Source: Gemmatimonadota bacterium (GTDB lineage: Bacteria > Gemmatimonadota > Gemmatimonadetes > Longimicrobiales > RSA9). Taken from it: DNA of 15,261 bases. Positions within the stretch are counted from its first letter, which is position 1; each line of letters starts with the position of its first letter. The position numbers were made by a program, and so were the translations under genes. Positions 1-7,075 of this stretch are shown here, one piece after another. The stretch lies in the NCBI GenBank assembly GCA_019689775.1, contig JADGGV010000043.1:1-15261 (forward strand). Direction: 5' to 3'. The notes below the pieces were generated by a model, which saw nothing but the letters and a program-made list of their open reading frames with translations, searched no databases and was not told the DNA's origin.

Positions 1-1368
1 GTCTTCGCGCTGCTCGCGATGTTAGCGGGCGGGATCGGGCTCCTCGGGATCTTCTTCGCCCCGGCGATGGTGGACGTCGTCGCCTTCGGCTTCGAGGGGG
101 AGCGGCGCCGGCTCGCCGTGGAGGCGACGCGGGTCATCTTCCCGATGACCGGGATCCTGGTGCTGTCGGCGTGGGCGCTCGGGATCCTGAACAGCCATCG
201 TCGCTTCTTCCTGGCGTACGTCGCGCCGGTGCTGTGGAACGCCGCGATGATCGCGACGATGGTGCTGTTCGGGCGGCGGCTGTCGCCGGCGAACCTGGTG
301 ATGGCCGTCTCCTGGGGCGCGCTCGTCGGCGGGGCGCTCCAGTTCCTGGTGCAGCTCCCGCGCGTGCTGCGACTCGAGCCGAACCTGCGCCTCTCCTGGG
401 CGACGCTGCGCGGACCGCTCGTCGCGACGATCGTCGCCAACGCGCTCCCGGTGCTCCTCGGCCGCGGCGTCGTCCAGCTCAGCGCGTACGTGGACGTGAT
501 GCTCGCGTCGAAGCTGAGCGTCGGCGCGCTGTCGGCGATGACGTACGCGATGACGCTCTACCTACTCCCGATCAGCCTGTTCGGGATGAGCGTGGCGGCG
601 GCGGAGCTGCCGGAGCTGTCGCGTCAGCGCGGCCAGGCGGCGGAGGTGCTGCGGGCGCGCGTGAACGCGGGGCTGCGTCAGATCGCCGTCTTCGTGGTGC
701 CGTCGACGGTCGGCTACCTCGCCCTCGGCGACGTCGTCGTCGCGACCGTGCTCCAGACGGGGAAGTTCAGCGCCGGCGACACGATCTGGGTCTGGATCGT
801 ACTCGGCGGCTTCACGCTCGGGCTCATGGCGTCCACCGGGACGCGGCTCTTCTCCTCGACCTACTACGCGCTGCACGACACGAAGACGCCGGCGTGGGTC
901 GCGTTCCTGCGCGTGATCCTGACGGCGGCGCTCGGCTACGCGCTCATGATCCCGCTCGAGCGACACCTCATCGTCGCGGGGCACCGACTGGGGGCGCTCG
1001 GCCTCACGCTCGGCGCCGGGTTCGCGGCGTGGGTGGAATGGGGGCTGCTCCGGCGCGGGCTGCGGCGCAGGATCGGCCCGGTGGGCGCGGGGCTGGGAAC
1101 GCTGGGCCGGATGTTCGCCGCGGCGCTCGTCGCGGCGGCGGTGGCGCGCGGAATTGCGTACGTGGTGCCGGCGCCGGAGCACCTGCTGCCGGGCGCGGCG
1201 TCGGCGGGCTCGGCCGTGGTCCGGCTGCTGTTCCGGCTCGGGCGGGGCGCCGTCGTCCTGGGACCGTTCGGCGCGGTCTACTTCCTCCTCGCGGCGGCGT
1301 TCGGCGTCACTGAGGCGGAGGGCGTCGTGGGGCGGGTCGTCGCGCGGATCCGACGCCGCAGCGCCTGA
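1..1368 (+). CDS. murJ: Lipid II flippase MurJ (MviN family), 5' end cut off by the window
   Basis: MurJ moves the peptidoglycan precursor lipid II across the inner membrane. The frame is open from base 1, and 455 codons are present. The family is usually about 510-540 residues, so roughly the first one to three membrane helices lie outside the window. The remainder is a run of hydrophobic helices. The family signature GILNSHRRFFLAYVAPVLWN starts at about codon 61, and SSTYYALHDTKTP follows near codon 285; both are typical MOP-superfamily MurJ segments. The protein ends in a basic tail (RIRRRSA). The ATG at 19 is only an internal Met, not a start. uvrC begins 76 nt downstream. That gap holds a short GGGCT/AGCCC hairpin (1402-1415) overlapping a GCCCCCGGGGGC palindrome (1412-1423), with no T tract, so I call no terminator. 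The identity is secure; the true start cannot be seen. Confidence 0.93.
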   Translation, partial: VFALLAMLAGGIGLLGIFFAPAMVDVVAFGFEGERRRLAVEATRVIFPMTGILVLSAWALGILNSHRRFFLAYVAPVLWNAAMIATMVLFGRRLSPANLVMAVSWGALVGGALQFLVQLPRVLRLEPNLRLSWATLRGPLVATIVANALPVLLGRGVVQLSAYVDVMLASKLSVGALSAMTYAMTLYLLPISLFGMSVAAAELPELSRQRGQAAEVLRARVNAGLRQIAVFVVPSTVGYLALGDVVVATVLQTGKFSAGDTIWVWIVLGGFTLGLMASTGTRLFSSTYYALHDTKTPAWVAFLRVILTAALGYALMIPLERHLIVAGHRLGALGLTLGAGFAAWVEWGLLRRGLRRRIGPVGAGLGTLGRMFAAALVAAAVARGIAYVVPAPEHLLPGAASAGSAVVRLLFRLGRGAVVLGPFGAVYFLLAAAFGVTEAEGVVGRVVARIRRRSA

Positions 1369-1444
1369 ACCGTGTAATTCCGCGCGGGTACAACGATTTC
1401 CGGGCTGTTCAGCCCCCGGGGGCAGCCACGAGTCGGATGCGGGG

Positions 1445-3286
1445 ATGCACGTGAGTCCGGAGACCCTCCAAACGAAGCTGAAGCACCTGCCGGCACGCCC
1501 CGGCGTGTACCTGTTCAAGGACGCCGAGGGGGAAATCCTCTACATCGGCAAGGCAAAGTCATTGCGCGACCGAGTGCGCAGCTACTTCCGCGCGTCCGAG
1601 GACCACTCGATCAAGACGCGGGAGCTGGTGCGCCGCATCGCGGACCTGGAGACGATCGTCGTCGGCTCGGAGACGGAAGCGCTGCTCCTGGAGGCGAACC
1701 TGATCAAGGCGCACATGCCGAGGTTCAACATCCAGTTCCGGGACGACAAGCGTTACCCGTACATCAAGGTGACGGTCCAGGAGCCGTTCCCCCGGGTGTA
1801 CGTGACGCGCGTGCTCGAGAATGACGGTGCGCGCTACTTCGGGCCGTACACGGACGTCGGGCCGATGCGCCAGGCGCTCGAGCTGGTGAAGCGGCTCTAC
1901 ACGGTGCGGAGCTGTCGGTACGACCTGCCGCGGGAGGCGCCGAGCCGGCCGTGCCTGGACTACCACATCGGGCGGTGCCTGGCGCCGTGCGTCGGGCTCC
2001 AGTCCCGCGAGGCATACCGGCTCATGATCGACGAGATCCTGGAGGTGCTGAACGGGCACACGGAGCCGGTGCGGCAGCGGGTGGCCGAGGAGATGGAACG
2101 AGCCGCGGCCGCGCTGGACTTCGAGCGCGCGGCGACGCTGCGGGACGCGCTCACCGGACTGGAGAACCTCGAGCGGCGGGCGCGGGTGATGTCGGTGAAG
2201 GGGACCGAGCAAGACGTGATCGGCCTGGCGCGCGACGGTGAGCGAGCCTGCGCGGTCCGGCTCCGGATCCGCGGCGGGAAGCTCCTCGGCCGCGAGGTCG
2301 AGTTCTTCGGCAAGCTCGACGAGGAGGCGGACGCGGCGCTGCTGGGTGCCGCGGCGACGCGCTTCTACCTCGGCCGCGGCGAGCACGGCACCGCGGATCT
2401 TCCGCGCGAGATCCTGTTCCCGGGCGAGTTCGAGGATCGCGCCCTGCTGGAGGAGCTGCTCACGCAGGCGGCCGGACGCCGCGTGCGCTCGCTCGTCCCG
2501 CAGAAGGGGGAGAAGGCGGCGCTGCTCGAGCTGGCGAACCAGAATGCCCGCCACATGCTGGAGGAGCGGGCGGTGCTGCGCGCGGACGTGCGCGAGCGGG
2601 CGGACGACGTGCTCTACGAGTTGCAGGAGGCGCTCGACCTGAAGGTCGTGCCGCGCCTCATCGTCTGCTTCGACATCTCGCACACGCAGGGCTCGGAGGT
2701 GGTCGGGAGCTGCGTCGCCTTCTCGAACGGCGTGCCGGAGAAGGCGGGCTACCGGCACTTCAAGGTGCGAGGCGACTGGGGCAACGACGACTTCCGCTCG
2801 ATGGCGGAGGTCGTGGGGCGCTACTTCGCGCGGCGGATCGAGGAGGGCGCCCCGCTCCCGGACCTGGTCGTGATCGACGGCGGCAAGGGGCAGCTCGGTG
2901 CGGCGGTCGCCGCGGCGCGCCAGGCCGGCGTGGCGGGCGTGGCGTTCTGCTCGCTGGCCAAGCGCGAGGAGGAGGTGTTCCTGCCCGGACGCTCGGAGCC
3001 GCTGCGGCTGGCGCGGACGGCGCGGTCGCTGCGCCTGCTCCAGCGGATCCGCGACGAGGCGCACCGCTTCGCGATCACGTACAACCGGAAGCTGCGGGCG
3101 CGCCGGACGCTGACGAGTGAGCTGGGCGACGTGCCCGGGATCGGGCCGGCGCGGCAGCGCGCGCTGCTGGAGCGGTTTGGCAGCGTGCGCGCGGTCAAGG
3201 CGGCCGCGCCGGAGGAGATCGCGCGCGTGCCCGGCTTCTCGGAGGCGTTGGCACGGCGAGTGCTCGAGCACCTTGGCGCGCGGTGA
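1445..3286 (+). CDS. uvrC: UvrABC excinuclease subunit C
   Basis: UvrC makes both incisions in nucleotide excision repair, acting with UvrB on damage loaded by UvrA. The 613-residue product matches the usual length (E. coli UvrC, 610). The N-terminal GIY-YIG nuclease shows GVY at 20-22, YIG at 33-35, R41 or R43, and the SETEALLLEANLIK helix. Four cysteines (C157, C170, C178, C182) match the iron-sulfur ligands described for UvrC. A UVR motif for UvrB binding follows (around EEMERAAAALDFERAATLRD). The RNase H-like nuclease has D410 (CFDISH), D448/D449, D478 (VIDGGKGQL) and H540. Two C-terminal helix-hairpin-helix motifs (DVPGIGPARQRAL and RVPGFSEALARRV) bind DNA. The start is ATG 1445. GTG 1451 is a real alternative, since the GCGGGG at 1439-1444 is better spaced for it. 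Longer extensions upstream would run into murJ. Confidence 0.98.
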   Translation: MHVSPETLQTKLKHLPARPGVYLFKDAEGEILYIGKAKSLRDRVRSYFRASEDHSIKTRELVRRIADLETIVVGSETEALLLEANLIKAHMPRFNIQFRDDKRYPYIKVTVQEPFPRVYVTRVLENDGARYFGPYTDVGPMRQALELVKRLYTVRSCRYDLPREAPSRPCLDYHIGRCLAPCVGLQSREAYRLMIDEILEVLNGHTEPVRQRVAEEMERAAAALDFERAATLRDALTGLENLERRARVMSVKGTEQDVIGLARDGERACAVRLRIRGGKLLGREVEFFGKLDEEADAALLGAAATRFYLGRGEHGTADLPREILFPGEFEDRALLEELLTQAAGRRVRSLVPQKGEKAALLELANQNARHMLEERAVLRADVRERADDVLYELQEALDLKVVPRLIVCFDISHTQGSEVVGSCVAFSNGVPEKAGYRHFKVRGDWGNDDFRSMAEVVGRYFARRIEEGAPLPDLVVIDGGKGQLGAAVAAARQAGVAGVAFCSLAKREEEVFLPGRSEPLRLARTARSLRLLQRIRDEAHRFAITYNRKLRARRTLTSELGDVPGIGPARQRALLERFGSVRAVKAAAPEEIARVPGFSEALARRVLEHLGAR

Positions 3287-3298
3287 GCCCGTCACGGT

Positions 3299-3327
3299 TT
3301 GACGCTCCACGAGGGCCCGTCTAGTTT
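3299..3327 (+). promoter_or_regulatory. Sigma-70-type promoter for larC
   Basis: TTGACG at 3299-3304 matches the -35 consensus at five of six positions. A 17-nt spacer follows, then TAGTTT at 3322-3327 as the -10. It sits just after the uvrC stop and about 25 nt before the larC start, leaving a short leader with a GGAG Shine-Dalgarno. The -10 resembles the TAGATT of the promoter at 7008-7013 more than it resembles TATAAT. This is a prediction from sequence only. Confidence 0.62.
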
Positions 3328-3359
3328 GTCCGGCTGACCTGTCGACGGAGCGGAGCTAC

Positions 3360-4538
3360 TTGCGCGGACTCATCTTCGACCCCTTCGCGGGGATCAGCGG
3401 CGACATGGTGTTGGGGGCCCTGGTGGACGTGGGGCTGCCGGTGGCGTGGCTGGAGGGCTTCGTCGCCTCGCTCGGGCTCGAGGGGGTCGGCGTGGTGGTG
3501 GAGCGCGTGAACCGACGGGGAATCTCGTGCGCCCAGGTGCGCTTCGAGCTGCCGCACGAGCATGCGCACCGGCATCTGAGGCACGTCCTCGAGATCGTGG
3601 ATGCGACGGCCGCTCCGGCGCCGGTTCGGGCCCGGGCGGCCGAAGCGTTCCGCCGGCTGGCCGCGGCGGAGGCGGAGGTGCACGGCACGAGCATCGAGAA
3701 GGTGCACTTCCACGAGGTCGGTGCGCTGGACGCGATCCTGGACGTGCTGTGCGCGATGGCCGGCGTGGCCGAGCTGGGCGTGGAGGCGTGCTTCACGCGG
3801 CCCGTCCCGCTGGGGAGCGGCTGGGTCGACATCGAGCACGGGCGCTACCCGCTCCCCGCGCCCGCGACGCTGAAGCTGCTGGACGGGGTGCCGGCGCGGG
3901 ACAGCGGGCTCGCGGGCGAGACGGTCACGCCGACGGGCGCGGCGATCCTGGCCACGCTGACCGGCGGCCGGCGCCCGCCCGCGGAGTTCGTCGTGCGGCG
4001 CAGCGGCTTCGGGGCGGGGACGCGCGACCCGGAGGACCGCCCGAACGCGCTCCGCGTCGTCCTGTGCGACGTCGAGCCGACGTCGGCGGATCTGCTGCTG
4101 CTCCAGGCGGACGTCGACGACATGCCGTCGGAGTACCTGCCGCCGGCGCAGGAGGCGCTGCTCGCGGCGGGCGCGGTCGACGCCACGGTCGCCTCGGTGG
4201 GGATGAAGAAGGGGCGGCCGGGGCACCGGATCGAGGCGCTCGTGCCGGAGTCGGCGCTGGAGGACGTGCTTGCGGCGCTGTTCCGCTCGACGACGACGAT
4301 CGGCGCGCGCTACTGGCGGGTCGAGCGGCCGGCGCTGCCGCGCGTCGAGGAGACCGTGCGCTGGCGCGGGGAGCCGATCCGTCGCAAGCGGGTGCGGCTG
4401 CCGGACGGAACGGAGCGCTCGAAGCCCGAGTACGAAGACGTCGTCCGGGCGGCGGCCGCGGTCGGGATGGCAGCGTACGAGGCGCGGCGCGCGTTCGATG
4501 CGGAAGTGGATGCAATAACACCCGGCGAACTCGGGTAA
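3360..4538 (+). CDS. larC: Nickel-pincer cofactor insertion protein LarC (DUF111)
   Basis: LarC inserts nickel, in a CTP-dependent reaction, into the pyridinium dithiocarboxylate mononucleotide that becomes the cofactor of lactate racemase LarA and related enzymes. The 392-residue product starts MRGLIFDPFAGISGDM, the family N-terminus, so the TTG at 3360 is the start; GGAG at 3352-3355 and 3347-3350 supply the Shine-Dalgarno. Visible motifs are a histidine-rich stretch HEHAHRHLRH (66-75), HFHEVGALDAILDVL from residue 116, LPAPATLKLLDGVPARD, GETVTPTGAAILATL, LLQADVDDMPSEYLPPAQ, GMKKGRPGHRIEAL, TTTIGAR and KPEYEDV. Both halves lie in one continuous frame, unlike the frameshifted larC1/larC2 of Lactiplantibacillus plantarum. 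No larA, larB or larE is present in the window. It lies downstream of its own predicted promoter and 43 nt before the TPR gene. Confidence 0.93.
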   Translation: MRGLIFDPFAGISGDMVLGALVDVGLPVAWLEGFVASLGLEGVGVVVERVNRRGISCAQVRFELPHEHAHRHLRHVLEIVDATAAPAPVRARAAEAFRRLAAAEAEVHGTSIEKVHFHEVGALDAILDVLCAMAGVAELGVEACFTRPVPLGSGWVDIEHGRYPLPAPATLKLLDGVPARDSGLAGETVTPTGAAILATLTGGRRPPAEFVVRRSGFGAGTRDPEDRPNALRVVLCDVEPTSADLLLLQADVDDMPSEYLPPAQEALLAAGAVDATVASVGMKKGRPGHRIEALVPESALEDVLAALFRSTTTIGARYWRVERPALPRVEETVRWRGEPIRRKRVRLPDGTERSKPEYEDVVRAAAAVGMAAYEARRAFDAEVDAITPGELG

Positions 4539-4567
4539 CGCTATGCTTGGCAAGGATTCCTTCCATC

Positions 4568-4573
4568 GGAGGG
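4568..4573 (+). promoter_or_regulatory. Shine-Dalgarno fixing the start of the TPR gene
   Basis: GGAGGG lies 8 nt before ATG 4582. It decides for this start over the in-frame ATG at 4543, which would put 13 charged residues in front of an otherwise normal signal peptide. Confidence 0.7.
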
Positions 4574-4581
4574 TCTGGAGA

Positions 4582-6042
4582 ATGACCAAGTTGTCGGCCG
4601 GGCTGGCGCTGGCCTGTCTGGTAGCGCTCCCCATGGCGGTGCGCGCGCAGGGGACGAGGCCATCGCAGAACATGTACACGCGGAGCTCGGCGCTGTACCT
4701 GGATCAGGCGAGGAAGGCGTCGCACCCGGAAGACAAGCCGAAGATCTACCAGAAGGCGCTGGACCAGGCGCTCCAGTCGATCGACAAGGATGCGGGGAAT
4801 CCGGCGGGGTACTTCTATGCCGGTCAGGCGTACCTGGGGCTCGGCGAGATCGCGAAGGCCGACTCGATGCTGGACAAGGCCGAGCAGATGTGGCCGGACT
4901 ACGCGAAGGAGACCGCGGGCCCGCGCGAGCGGGGCTGGGTGGAGGCGTACAACAAGAGTGTCGGCCTGATCCAGGCGGGGAAGACCGACGAGGCGATCGC
5001 CCTGCTCGAGCAGGCGGACGCGCTCTACCAGGGGCGGCCGACGGCGCGCGCGACGCTGGCGTCGCTGTACCAGAACAAGGGCGACGTGGACAAGGCGATC
5101 GCGATGTACCGCGGCGCGCTGGAGATCTACGCGAAGGGGATGCCGAGCACGCTGCCCGCTGACGCGCAGAAGCAGTGGCAGGAGGGCGAGGAGCGCTCGA
5201 CGTCGAATCTGGCGCAGCTCCTCCTGTACCAGAAGAAGTACGGGGAGGCGGCGGAGGTGTACAAGGCGTTCCTGGCCAAGCACCCGGACGACGTGCAGGC
5301 GAAGCTGAACCTCGCCGTGGCGTACTCGCGGAGCGAGAACAAGGCCGAGGCGAGCAAGATCTTCGCGGAGCTGGTCAACCAGGCGAACCTGACCGACACG
5401 CAGTACTTCGACATCGGCGCCGGGCTCTTCCAGGCCCAGCAGCTCGAGCAGGCCGCGGAGGCGTTCCGCAAGGCGCTCCAGGTGAACCCGTACTATCGCG
5501 ATGCGGCGTTCTACCTGGCGCAGACGCTCCTCGCCCAGGCGCAGACGCTGGAGGATCAGCGCCAGAAGGCGGCGCCCGCGGACGGGAAGAAGGTCGCCGA
5601 CCAGCTCAACCCGCTCTACGACGAGCTGCTGGCGACAACGCAGAAGGTGCTGGAGTTGGACCCGGCGAACGGCCGGGCGCTGCGGCTGGCCGCGGCCACA
5701 GCCCGCGGGAAGGGTGAGCTGGCGACGGGCCCGAAGGCCGAGGAGTGGAAGAAGAAGGCGCTCGACTACCTGACGCAGCAGCAGGCGCTGACCGCGGAGG
5801 TAATCGACCTACGCGTGCAGCCGACCGACCAGGGCTCCAAGGTGACGGGCGCGGTGCTGAACGACAAGCTGGAGCCGGGGACGCCGGTGAAGATCAAGCT
5901 CACGCTCCTGGACAAGAGCGGCGCGCCGCTCGACACGCAGGAGATCACGGTGACGGCGCCCGCGAAGGACGCGAGGGAGACGTTCTCGGCCACGTCGACG
6001 GCGAAGGACGTGGCGGGGTGGAAGTACGAGATCGCGAAGTAG
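4582..6042 (+). CDS. Exported tetratricopeptide-repeat protein with C-terminal beta domain
   Basis: The specific role is unknown. The 486-residue product begins with a type I signal peptide: MTK, a hydrophobic core (LSAGLALACLVALPMAV), then a cleavage site RA|QG at 22/23. It should therefore be periplasmic or outer-membrane associated. TPR-like helix pairs follow at about 72-105, 120-150, 152-185, 205-233, 236-269, 273-306 and 340-365. Typical pieces are GDVDKAIAMYRGALEIY and QLEQAAEAFRKALQVNPYY. Residues 400-486 look like a single beta-sandwich (GSKVTGAVLNDKLEPGTPVK, then LLDKSGAPLDTQEITV), resembling FxLYD or DUF3426-type domains. The codons are Lys- and Gln-rich compared with neighbouring genes. 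It shares the larC promoter and ends 25 nt before an intrinsic terminator. A scaffold role in the envelope is likely but not shown. The TPR assignment is firm; the C-terminal domain name is tentative. Confidence 0.85.
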   Translation: MTKLSAGLALACLVALPMAVRAQGTRPSQNMYTRSSALYLDQARKASHPEDKPKIYQKALDQALQSIDKDAGNPAGYFYAGQAYLGLGEIAKADSMLDKAEQMWPDYAKETAGPRERGWVEAYNKSVGLIQAGKTDEAIALLEQADALYQGRPTARATLASLYQNKGDVDKAIAMYRGALEIYAKGMPSTLPADAQKQWQEGEERSTSNLAQLLLYQKKYGEAAEVYKAFLAKHPDDVQAKLNLAVAYSRSENKAEASKIFAELVNQANLTDTQYFDIGAGLFQAQQLEQAAEAFRKALQVNPYYRDAAFYLAQTLLAQAQTLEDQRQKAAPADGKKVADQLNPLYDELLATTQKVLELDPANGRALRLAAATARGKGELATGPKAEEWKKKALDYLTQQQALTAEVIDLRVQPTDQGSKVTGAVLNDKLEPGTPVKIKLTLLDKSGAPLDTQEITVTAPAKDARETFSATSTAKDVAGWKYEIAK

Positions 6043-6067
6043 CCGCGCCGGGCGCGGTGAGGAACAA

Positions 6068-6101
6068 GGGGGTGCGGCCACGCTGGCCGCGCCCCCTTTT
6101 T
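6068..6101 (+). terminator. Rho-independent terminator after the larC-TPR unit
   Basis: A 12-bp stem (left arm 6068-6079, right arm 6085-6096) contains one T:G wobble and closes a 5-nt loop ACGCT. It is followed directly by TTTTT at 6097-6101. It lies 25 nt after the TPR stop codon. This is the clearest intrinsic terminator in the window. Confidence 0.9.
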
Positions 6102-6364
6102 GCGCGCGCCCCGGCCGCCTCGCGGCCGCGCCGGCCGCTGGCGGCGGGGTGGCGGCGCGGCGGCCCCGGGCGGTCCCGGAGGTCCCGGGAGGTGCGGCGG
6201 CCGGGCGCCCTATCGGCGCGGCGTCGCCGGCGCCCCGGGCGGCCCCGGGCGGCCCCGGGCGGTCCCGGCGGCGCGGCGGTCCAAGAGGTCCCGGCATCAC
6301 GGCGCATGGAACTTGCGAGCGGCGACGCCGGCGCGGGACGGGAACGCGGAGCGCGGGAGAGGCC
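6102..6364. other. Extremely GC-rich low-complexity spacer
   Basis: This 263-nt gap holds no supportable gene. It is made almost wholly of G and C, with repeated CCCGGG cores at 6164-6192 and 6233-6271. A potential stem pairs GGGCGCC (6203-6209) with GGCGCCC (6229-6235), and inside it GGCG (6215-6218) with CGCC (6225-6228). One frame is open across it and joins the next gene, but it would encode a Pro/Arg/Gly stretch unlike that protein. I could not find a convincing promoter for the downstream gene. The last 60 nt are less repetitive and end in the gene's Shine-Dalgarno (GGGAGA, 6355-6360). Confidence 0.7.
6233..6262. repeat. Three perfect 10-nt tandem repeats CCCCGGGCGG
   Basis: The units are 6233-6242, 6243-6252 and 6253-6262, followed by a degenerate copy TCCCGGCGG at 6263-6271. 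A related set occurs upstream: CCCCGGGCGG at 6164-6173, TCCCGGAGG at 6174-6182 and TCCCGGGAGG at 6183-6192. Each core is the palindrome CCCGGG. Confidence 0.85.
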
Positions 6365-6988
6365 ATGCCGAGGTGTCCGGAGTGCGGGGCTGAGGCGCCG
6401 GTCATGGCGGGCGCATGCCCGGTGTGCGGGGCGGCGCGGGGGGAGACGCTGGAGTGCCCGAACTGCCACGAGCGGATCCCGGCGGACGAGGAGGCGTGTC
6501 CGGCGTGCGGCTTCCTGCGGGTGGAGGCGCGGTGCGCGGTGCACCCGGAGCGGCGCGCGGTCGGGGCGTGCGTCATCTGCGGCCGCCCGCTGTGCGAGGC
6601 CTGCAACCAGGGCGATCGGCCGTACTTCAAGTGCGAGGCGCACGCGCCGGTCGAGATCGTGGAGGGGTGGGCGCAGGTCTACACGACGGGGGACGACGTG
6701 GAGGCGGAGCTGATCCGCGACAACCTCCAGGCGGAGGGGATCGACGCGCAGGTGCTGTCGCAGAAGGACCACTTCGCGTTCACGATGGAGATCGGCGACC
6801 TGGCGCAGGTGCGGGTGCTCGTCCCGGCGTACGCGTACGAGGACGCGCTCGCGGTGATCGAGGCGCACGAGGCGGTGGGCCGCGGCGTCGCCTTCGCGTG
6901 CCCGGTCTGCGGGGAAGCGTACGAGGAAGGCGACACCATCTGCTCGAGCTGTGGCGCGGAGCTTCCGCCGGCGACGTCCGCGGGTTGA
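6365..6988 (+). CDS. Zinc-ribbon / B-box-like / DUF2007 protein
   Basis: No function is established. The 207-residue product reads as a string of metal-binding modules around one folded domain. Ribbon 1 uses C4, C7, C18 and C21. Ribbon 2 uses C31, C34, C45 and C48. A B-box-like finger uses C57-H60, C69-C72, C77-C80 and C90-H93. Residues 101-170 (from GWAQVYTTGDDVEAELIRDN through VRVLVPAYAYEDALAVIEAH) match DUF2007, described as a putative signal-transducing domain. A last ribbon uses C179, C182, C193 and C196. That gives 20 potential ligands, enough for about five zinc ions. There is no signal peptide or membrane helix, so it should be cytoplasmic. The start ATG 6365 is chosen because the ribbon begins there and GGGAGA precedes it; in-frame extension upstream is low-complexity. 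Its stop codon overlaps the next promoter's -35. Confidence 0.85.
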   Translation: MPRCPECGAEAPVMAGACPVCGAARGETLECPNCHERIPADEEACPACGFLRVEARCAVHPERRAVGACVICGRPLCEACNQGDRPYFKCEAHAPVEIVEGWAQVYTTGDDVEAELIRDNLQAEGIDAQVLSQKDHFAFTMEIGDLAQVRVLVPAYAYEDALAVIEAHEAVGRGVAFACPVCGEAYEEGDTICSSCGAELPPATSAG

Positions 6989-7013
6989 AGAAAGCGCGCG
7001 ATTTCGTTAGATT
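6985..7013 (+). promoter_or_regulatory. Sigma-70-type promoter of the DUF512-der-plsY-gpsA operon
   Basis: TTGAAG (6985-6990), a 17-nt spacer, then TAGATT (7008-7013). It lies in the only AT-richer patch of the neighbourhood, and its -35 overlaps the stop codon of the zinc-ribbon gene. Transcription would start near 7020 and include the hairpin at 7035-7057. Each hexamer matches consensus at four of six positions. Confidence 0.6.
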
Positions 7014-7034
7014 TTCGCGGTTGTCGATTGTATC

Positions 7035-7057
7035 GGGGCGGCCTGACGGGCCGCCCC
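7035..7057 (+). promoter_or_regulatory. 5'-UTR hairpin before the DUF512 gene
   Basis: A perfect 9-bp GC stem pairs GGGGCGGCC (7035-7043) with GGCCGCCCC (7049-7057) around the loop TGACG. It sits between the predicted promoter and the start codon at 7076. Only TT follows the stem, so it is a poor terminator. A leader structure affecting attenuation, RNA stability or translation is possible, as is a weak terminator for the upstream gene. Confidence 0.55.
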
Positions 7058-7075
7058 TTCGCGCTACAGAGGGGA

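Noticed and set aside
1365..1394. Possible uvrC promoter CTGAAC-N18-TACAAC
   Set aside because: The -10 is fair, but the -35 matches only three positions and the spacer is 18 nt. It is too weak to list beside the two better promoters.
1402..1423. Hairpin/palindrome between murJ and uvrC as a terminator
   Set aside because: The stem is short, competes with an overlapping GCCCCCGGGGGC palindrome and has no T tract.
1154..1444. Upstream extension of uvrC into murJ
   Set aside because: It would add 97 Arg/Ser-rich residues, overlap murJ and give an over-long UvrC. The family N-terminus begins right at 1445-1451.
1559..3310. A 583-codon open frame on the - strand across uvrC
   Set aside because: It is antisense to a gene with every UvrC motif intact. 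Its translation is Arg/Leu/His-rich with no domain, a usual mirror of a GC-rich gene.
4609..4617. Lipobox for the TPR protein (ALAC, residues 9-12)
   Set aside because: Leu is not at the -3 position and the hydrophobic stretch before the Cys is too short. A clear A-x-A type I site (V-R-A before Q-G) follows at residue 22.
3321..5283. Two overlapping 452-codon - strand frames across larC and the TPR gene
   Set aside because: They are antisense to well-supported genes, with Arg/Pro-rich translations and no recognisable domain.
6149..6364. N-terminal extension of the zinc-ribbon protein through the GC-rich spacer
   Set aside because: It would add 72 Pro/Arg/Gly residues without structure, and a Shine-Dalgarno sits directly before the ATG at 6365.
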